From contig PWIZ01000052.1 in the NCBI GenBank assembly GCA_003560175.1, positions 1 to 5,846 of the forward strand: a stretch of DNA of 5,846 bases. The letters are read 5' to 3'. Numbering within the stretch: the first letter of the stretch is position 1; every line of letters starts with the position of its first letter. The notes below the pieces were generated by a model. The model saw nothing but the letters and a program-made list of their open reading frames with translations. It did not search any database and had not been told where the DNA came from. Positions 1-5,846 of this stretch are shown here, piece by piece. The position numbers were made by a program, and so were the translations under genes. This DNA is from Halomonas sp. GTDB taxonomy: Bacteria > Pseudomonadota > Gammaproteobacteria > Pseudomonadales > Halomonadaceae.

Positions 1-428
1 CCGTCGGCACTGTTCATGCGGGTGCCGTCGAGGTGCGCGAGTTCGACGACCCCGTCATGGAGCAGCGCTACCGCAGCCTGACCGCTTCGATGCGCTGCCC
101 CACCTGCGAGAACCAGGCGATCAACGATTCCGATGCGCCGGTCTCCGGTGACATGCGAGATCGCATTTACCTGCTGCTCCAGGAAGGTGTCTCCGACATC
201 GAGATCCGTGATCACATGGTGCAGCGATTCGGCGATTACGTGCTCTACAACCCGCGGCTGGAGGGGCGCACCTTCCTGCTGTGGGGGCTGCCGGCCGGCC
301 TGGTAGTGTTCGCAGCCATTCTGGTGGTGCTGATCGTGAGGTCCCGCCGGAACGCCTCCGCGACGGCGCTCTCCGCCGAAGAGCGCAGACGTCTGCAAGC
401 CCTGATCAACCGCGAGAGAACCGAATGA
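1..428 (+). CDS. ccmH: Cytochrome c maturation protein CcmH (CycL type), 5' end missing
   Basis: Periplasmic, membrane-anchored thiol protein of System I cytochrome c biogenesis. In this family the CxxC pair reduces or holds the cysteines of the apocytochrome CxxCH site before haem attachment by CcmF. The reading frame is open from the left edge (first whole codon at position 3), so the true start lies upstream. The visible beginning, VGTVHAGA followed by VEVREF, looks like the end of a signal peptide with an AxA-type cleavage site. The redox motif RCPTCENQ follows, with its cysteines at bases 96-98 and 105-107, and then the family's IxDSxAP stretch. A hydrophobic segment (about bases 276-341, FLLWGLPAGLVVFAAILVVL) anchors the protein, and a short Arg/Glu-rich tail ends at TGA 426-428. 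The protein stops after this helix, so it is the short, unfused form, unlike the CcmH of E. coli, which carries a CcmI-like part. The GTG at 33 is internal and was not used as a start. The usual Gln after the second Cys is Glu here. Confidence 0.95.
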   Translation, partial: VGTVHAGAVEVREFDDPVMEQRYRSLTASMRCPTCENQAINDSDAPVSGDMRDRIYLLLQEGVSDIEIRDHMVQRFGDYVLYNPRLEGRTFLLWGLPAGLVVFAAILVVLIVRSRRNASATALSAEERRRLQALINRERTE

Positions 429-1672
429 CCCTGTTATGGATTGCCTTCGCCGTCTTGCTGCTGCCGGCACTCTGGCTGCTGATTGCCCCGCTGCGCCGAG
501 CGCGCGCCGTGCATGATGCGCAGCGCGACCATGAGGCCAACGACCTTACCGGCGAACAGAATGTCGCCATCTTTCAGCGCCGCCTGGCATCCCTGGAGGC
601 AGCCCTGGCGCGTGGCGACATCGACCAGGTTCGCTTCGAAGAGAGTCGCCTGGAGCTGGAGCGAGGCCTGCTCGAGGATACCGAGAGCGTCAAGCGCGCA
701 CCCCTCAAGGCTTCCGCGTCCGGGCGCCTTGCCGTGCCGCTGATGATGGTGCTGGTGGTGGTGGCCAGCGTGCTCTGGTACCAGCGCGAGGGGGCCGAGG
801 GCGACCTCACCCTGCTGGCGCTGCAGCAGGAGGTGGAGAATCATCCAGAAGGCTCCATCGAGATGCTGATCGAGCGACTCGAGGAGCAGGCCGTGCGTCA
901 GCCCGGCAACCCCAATGTCTGGTCCTCGTTGTTCCCGCTCTACCTCGACATGGGCCAGGGGCGCGAGGCGATCCACGCCCTCGAGCGGCTGATCGAGATT
1001 GAAGGCCGACATCCCTCGCTGGTCGCTAACCTGGCGCAGATCGAGTACTTCGTGGCCGACCGCCAGCTGACCCCGCGGGTTCAGGCGCTGGTGGATGAGA
1101 CCCTGGAGCGTGACTCCAGCCAGCCCACGGTGCTCGGCGTGCTGGGCATCGACGCCTTCGACCGCAGCGACTACGAGACGGCTATCGATTATTGGCGCCG
1201 CGCCATCGCTGGCATGAGCGACCCCGGGGCAGGCGAGGCGCTACGCGAAGGCATCCGCATCGCCCAGGAGCGTCTGGGCGTGACTCCGGGCGCCGAGCCG
1301 GTGATGGGCGACGTCCAGGGGGCCGGCATCCGCGTGCGGGTGAGCCTGGACGAAACCCTTGAGGGACGCCTGGGCGAGCAGGCCACCGTGTTTGTAGTGG
1401 CCCGCGACCTGGAGGGCGAACTGCCGCCCCTGGCCGTGGCACGCTTCGGCGTCGACGAGCTGCCCGTGGAGGTGGTGCTCGACGAGCGCAGCGCCATGTC
1501 GCCGGAGGCGAGTCTTGCCCAGGTGCGCGAGGTGCGCTTGATGGTGCGGGTCTCGGCCAGCGGCGACGCCACGCCCCAGTCCGGCGACCTGTTCGGCGAC
1601 CGGGAGGGGGTGCCGGTGGGTGATGCCGACGGCGAGCCCGTCGAGATCGTGATCGACCGTGTCTTCGACTAG
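425..1672 (+). CDS. ccmI: Cytochrome c maturation chaperone CcmI (CycH type)
   Basis: Inner-membrane TPR protein that binds the C-terminal helix of apocytochrome c and passes it to the CcmF/CcmH haem-ligation complex. The product is 415 residues. A first membrane helix covers about residues 2-21 and a cytoplasmic loop with a heptad-like, charged stretch (about 45-90) follows. A second membrane helix (about 102-119) precedes periplasmic TPR-like helices (about 140-285). The C-terminal domain (about 300-415) contains the family pattern TVFVVARD, LPPLAVARF, LPVEVVLDE, SAMSP and SGDATPQSGDL. This two-helix, TPR, C-terminal layout and the length fit CcmI well. The start chosen is the ATG at 425, which overlaps the ccmH stop as ATGA, pointing to translational coupling. 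The frame is open further upstream to 281, but that extension lies inside ccmH and would put polar sequence before the first helix. A purine-rich GAGAG at 414-418 may serve as the ribosome binding site. Confidence 0.95.
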   Translation: MTLLWIAFAVLLLPALWLLIAPLRRARAVHDAQRDHEANDLTGEQNVAIFQRRLASLEAALARGDIDQVRFEESRLELERGLLEDTESVKRAPLKASASGRLAVPLMMVLVVVASVLWYQREGAEGDLTLLALQQEVENHPEGSIEMLIERLEEQAVRQPGNPNVWSSLFPLYLDMGQGREAIHALERLIEIEGRHPSLVANLAQIEYFVADRQLTPRVQALVDETLERDSSQPTVLGVLGIDAFDRSDYETAIDYWRRAIAGMSDPGAGEALREGIRIAQERLGVTPGAEPVMGDVQGAGIRVRVSLDETLEGRLGEQATVFVVARDLEGELPPLAVARFGVDELPVEVVLDERSAMSPEASLAQVREVRLMVRVSASGDATPQSGDLFGDREGVPVGDADGEPVEIVIDRVFD

Positions 1673-1691
1673 CCCAGGCGGATAGTCGCGG

Positions 1692-5192
<3,501 letters not shown>

Positions 5193-5224
5193 CGGGCTTG
5201 ATGCCGAGGGATAAAAGGGGTAAC

Positions 5225-5230
5225 AAGGAG
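5225..5230 (+). promoter_or_regulatory. Strong Shine-Dalgarno (AAGGAG) before the ATG at 5238
   Basis: AAGGAG, followed by GA, matches the anti-SD core and sits 7 bases before an ATG, an ideal distance. It is a better ribosome binding site than those of smc or zipA in this window, yet no recognised gene follows it. It is the main reason to consider the 63-codon ORF at 5238 as translated. Confidence 0.5.
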
Positions 5231-5237
5231 AGTCATA

Positions 5238-5429
5238 ATGCTGCATTGCATGGATGCAAGGGGATCATCGAAGGGCGATTGCGCGGGGTGTCATCGACTC
5301 GGGGCAAGAAATCCCCGAGGGTTGACAAACAAAAAAAGTGGCCCCATTTTTGGCAATCGCGCTATGCTGTGGACGGACAACCATCAGGCATGGCGCCTAA
5401 GCGAAAGGCTGACGACCCATGGAACTTAG
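5238..5429 (+). CDS. Possible small protein or leader peptide, 63 aa, containing CxxCH
   Basis: I do not recognise this ORF. In its favour, it has a near-ideal Shine-Dalgarno at 5225-5230, an ATG start, and it fills most of the smc-zipA spacer, ending at TAG 5427-5429, 11 bases into zipA in another frame. That geometry would permit translational coupling to zipA. The peptide has 4 Cys in total, with C15-A-G-C18-H19 forming a haem c-type CxxCH motif, and a later GPIFGNRA stretch. It has no signal peptide or membrane segment, so export and haem attachment by the Ccm system is unlikely. By hand count only 35 of 63 codons end in G or C, against about 80 percent in the start of zipA, and codons such as AGA, AGG, CGA, ACA and CTA are frequent. 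It could be a leader peptide, a recently arisen small gene, or a chance ORF over a regulatory region; I favour a non-conserved ORF or leader. Confidence 0.25.
   Translation: MLHCMDARGSSKGDCAGCHRLGARNPRGLTNKKSGPIFGNRAMLWTDNHQAWRLSERLTTHGT
5246..5259. repeat. Perfect dyad TTGCAT-GG-ATGCAA
   Basis: Six-base arms TTGCAT and ATGCAA are exactly complementary around a two-base centre. A further TGCAT copy lies just upstream at 5242-5246, sharing one base. The size and symmetry suit a dimeric helix-turn-helix operator. As RNA it could form a short 5-bp stem with a TGGA loop just inside the 63-codon ORF. I cannot assign it to a known regulator. Confidence 0.4.
5298..5319 (+). other. Stem-loop, 7-bp stem, just before the TTGACA hexamer
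   Basis: Arms CTCGGGG (5298-5304) and CCCCGAG (5313-5319) pair perfectly around an 8-base AT-rich loop (5305-5312). No T-run follows on the + strand, and the neighbouring A-run lies on the wrong side for a minus-strand terminator, so it does not read as an intrinsic terminator. It ends three bases before TTGACA, so it could be an operator or an mRNA structure in a read-through transcript. Confidence 0.4.
5322..5368 (+). promoter_or_regulatory. Promoter-like elements upstream of zipA
   Basis: A perfect sigma70 -35 hexamer TTGACA lies at 5322-5327, followed by an A-tract. At the standard 17-base spacing the -10 would be CATTTT (5345-5350), matching only 3 of 6 bases. A better -10, TATGCT (5363-5368, 4 of 6), is 35 bases from TTGACA, too far for one promoter, and the sequence before it at 5340-5345 is not a good -35. 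Either the promoter is weak and needs an activator, or the two hexamers belong to different promoters. The location 50-97 bases before zipA fits a promoter for that gene. Confidence 0.35.
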
Positions 5430-5846
5430 AGAGTGGCTGATCATCCTGGGGTTGGCGTTGGTGACCCTCATCGTGGTGGATGGGGTGCGTCGCCTTCAGC
5501 GCCAGCGGCATGTCCCCCGCCTCGATGAGGTGAAGGAGGACTCCCGCAGCACCGACCCCGACGAGCAGGCCCGTGAGGCCGAGATTAACTGGGAACTGCC
5601 CAATGGAGGGGCGCGAGTCCTTAAACCCGCGGATTTCAGCCGTGTGCAGCCCAAACCGAAGCTGGAGCGCCAGGAACACCCTGGTGCGTCTCGCGTGCTG
5701 GCCGGTTTTCGCCGCCAGGGTGAGATGTCTCGAGCCGACGGTGCTGCTGACAGTGTCAAAGGCGCCGCAGGTGGCGTATCCGCCGAGGCCCGCGCCGGGA
5801 ATCGCGAGCCCGTTCGCGAGCCTGACACTGCTGCCGCCCGCGAGCC
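5419..5846 (+). CDS. zipA: Cell division protein ZipA, N-terminal part, 3' end missing
   Basis: Essential division protein in the gammaproteobacteria where it has been studied. It is anchored in the inner membrane by its N-terminus and its cytoplasmic C-terminal domain binds the FtsZ tail to tether the Z ring. The window shows about 142 codons from the ATG at 5419 and the frame stays open to the right edge. The product begins MELREWLIILG, very like pseudomonad ZipA, and its first ~21 residues form the membrane helix. A basic VRRLQRQR stop-transfer follows. The rest is a charged, Glu/Arg/Pro/Ala-rich low-complexity linker, as expected for ZipA; the stretch INWELPNGGARVLKP also resembles the family. 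The FtsZ-binding domain would lie beyond the window. AAAGG at 5404-5408 is a moderate ribosome binding site, 10 bases before ATG. Its position after smc supports the call; ligA would be expected next. The end of the visible linker repeats Arg-Glu-Pro. Confidence 0.92.
   Translation, partial: MELREWLIILGLALVTLIVVDGVRRLQRQRHVPRLDEVKEDSRSTDPDEQAREAEINWELPNGGARVLKPADFSRVQPKPKLERQEHPGASRVLAGFRRQGEMSRADGAADSVKGAAGGVSAEARAGNREPVREPDTAAARE
5803..5846 (+). repeat. CGCGAGCC short repeat in the ZipA linker
   Basis: The octamer CGCGAGCC begins at 5803, 5815 and 5839, spacings of 12 and 24 bases, so it stays in frame and encodes Arg-Glu-Pro each time on a four-residue period. It sits in the disordered linker of zipA at the window edge and may continue beyond it. 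Such linkers tolerate length change, so this may be a degenerate tandem repeat. Confidence 0.45.

Larger units (their letters stand above)
5193..5418 (+). other. smc-zipA intergenic spacer, candidate promoter/leader of zipA
   Basis: This 226-base stretch between the smc stop and the zipA start has no recognised gene. It is visibly less GC-rich than its neighbours and holds A- and T-runs (seven A at 5331-5337, five T at 5347-5351). It contains a strong Shine-Dalgarno with an ATG, a short dyad, a stem-loop and a perfect -35-like hexamer, each listed separately. No stem followed by a T-run typical of a Rho-independent terminator was found after smc, so read-through into zipA is possible. My reading is that it is a regulatory leader for zipA, and this is inference. 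Confidence 0.6.

Noticed and set aside
33..35. GTG as the ccmH start
   Set aside because: The frame is open upstream and encodes what looks like the end of a signal peptide, so the gene begins before the window.
281..424. N-terminal extension of ccmI to an earlier in-frame start
   Set aside because: It lies inside ccmH and would place a polar Arg-rich stretch before the first membrane helix. The ATGA overlap at 425 is the usual coupled start.
5339..5354. Sigma54-like TGGCCC...TTGGC
   Set aside because: The GG doublet is present but the GC doublet is displaced by one base from the required 10-base spacing, and the rest of the consensus is poor.
5198..5440. 80-codon ORF in the smc-zipA spacer in another frame
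   Set aside because: Its TTG/ATG start has no ribosome binding site, the Lys/Arg-rich product resembles nothing I know, and it overlaps the zipA start.
5748..5758. Palindrome TGACAGTGTCA, with a distant CAGTGTCA/TGACACTG inverted pair at 5751-5758 and 5823-5830
   Set aside because: Inside the zipA linker coding sequence and short enough to be chance; no supporting context.

Overview
The window looks like ordinary core chromosome of a high-GC, SMC-bearing gammaproteobacterium. The evidence is the smc-zipA gene order, a System I cytochrome c maturation operon with ccmH and ccmI as separate genes, and a strong preference for G or C at third codon positions. Having SMC rather than MukB argues against enterobacteria, vibrios and Pasteurellaceae. 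A Halomonas-like or Pseudomonas-related (Oceanospirillales/Pseudomonadales) source is my inference from protein resemblance, not something I could test. No mobile element, CRISPR array, rRNA or tRNA was seen.

Layout, all on the + strand: (1) 1-428, the end of ccmH, cut off at its 5' side; (2) 425-1672, ccmI, overlapping ccmH by 4 bases (ATGA); (3) 1692-5192, a full-length smc of 1166 codons, starting 19 bases after ccmI; (4) 5193-5418, a 226-base spacer with lower GC than the flanking genes; (5) 5419-5846, the start of zipA, running off the right edge.

The genes belong to two processes. CcmH and CcmI act at the periplasmic face of the inner membrane, where apocytochrome c is reduced and delivered to the haem ligase. 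SMC and ZipA serve the chromosome and division cycle: SMC (with ScpA/ScpB, not in the window) compacts and segregates DNA, and ZipA tethers FtsZ to the membrane. The tight ccmH-ccmI-smc packing suggests that smc can be transcribed from the ccm operon.

The only part the genes do not explain is the smc-zipA spacer. It holds a strong Shine-Dalgarno placed correctly before a 63-codon ORF that contains a CxxCH motif and overlaps the zipA start, a perfect 14-base dyad, a 7-bp stem-loop, and a perfect TTGACA hexamer beside an A-tract. The ORF has atypical codon use and may not be a protein. The region may instead be the zipA promoter/leader. I see no convincing undescribed multi-gene system here.
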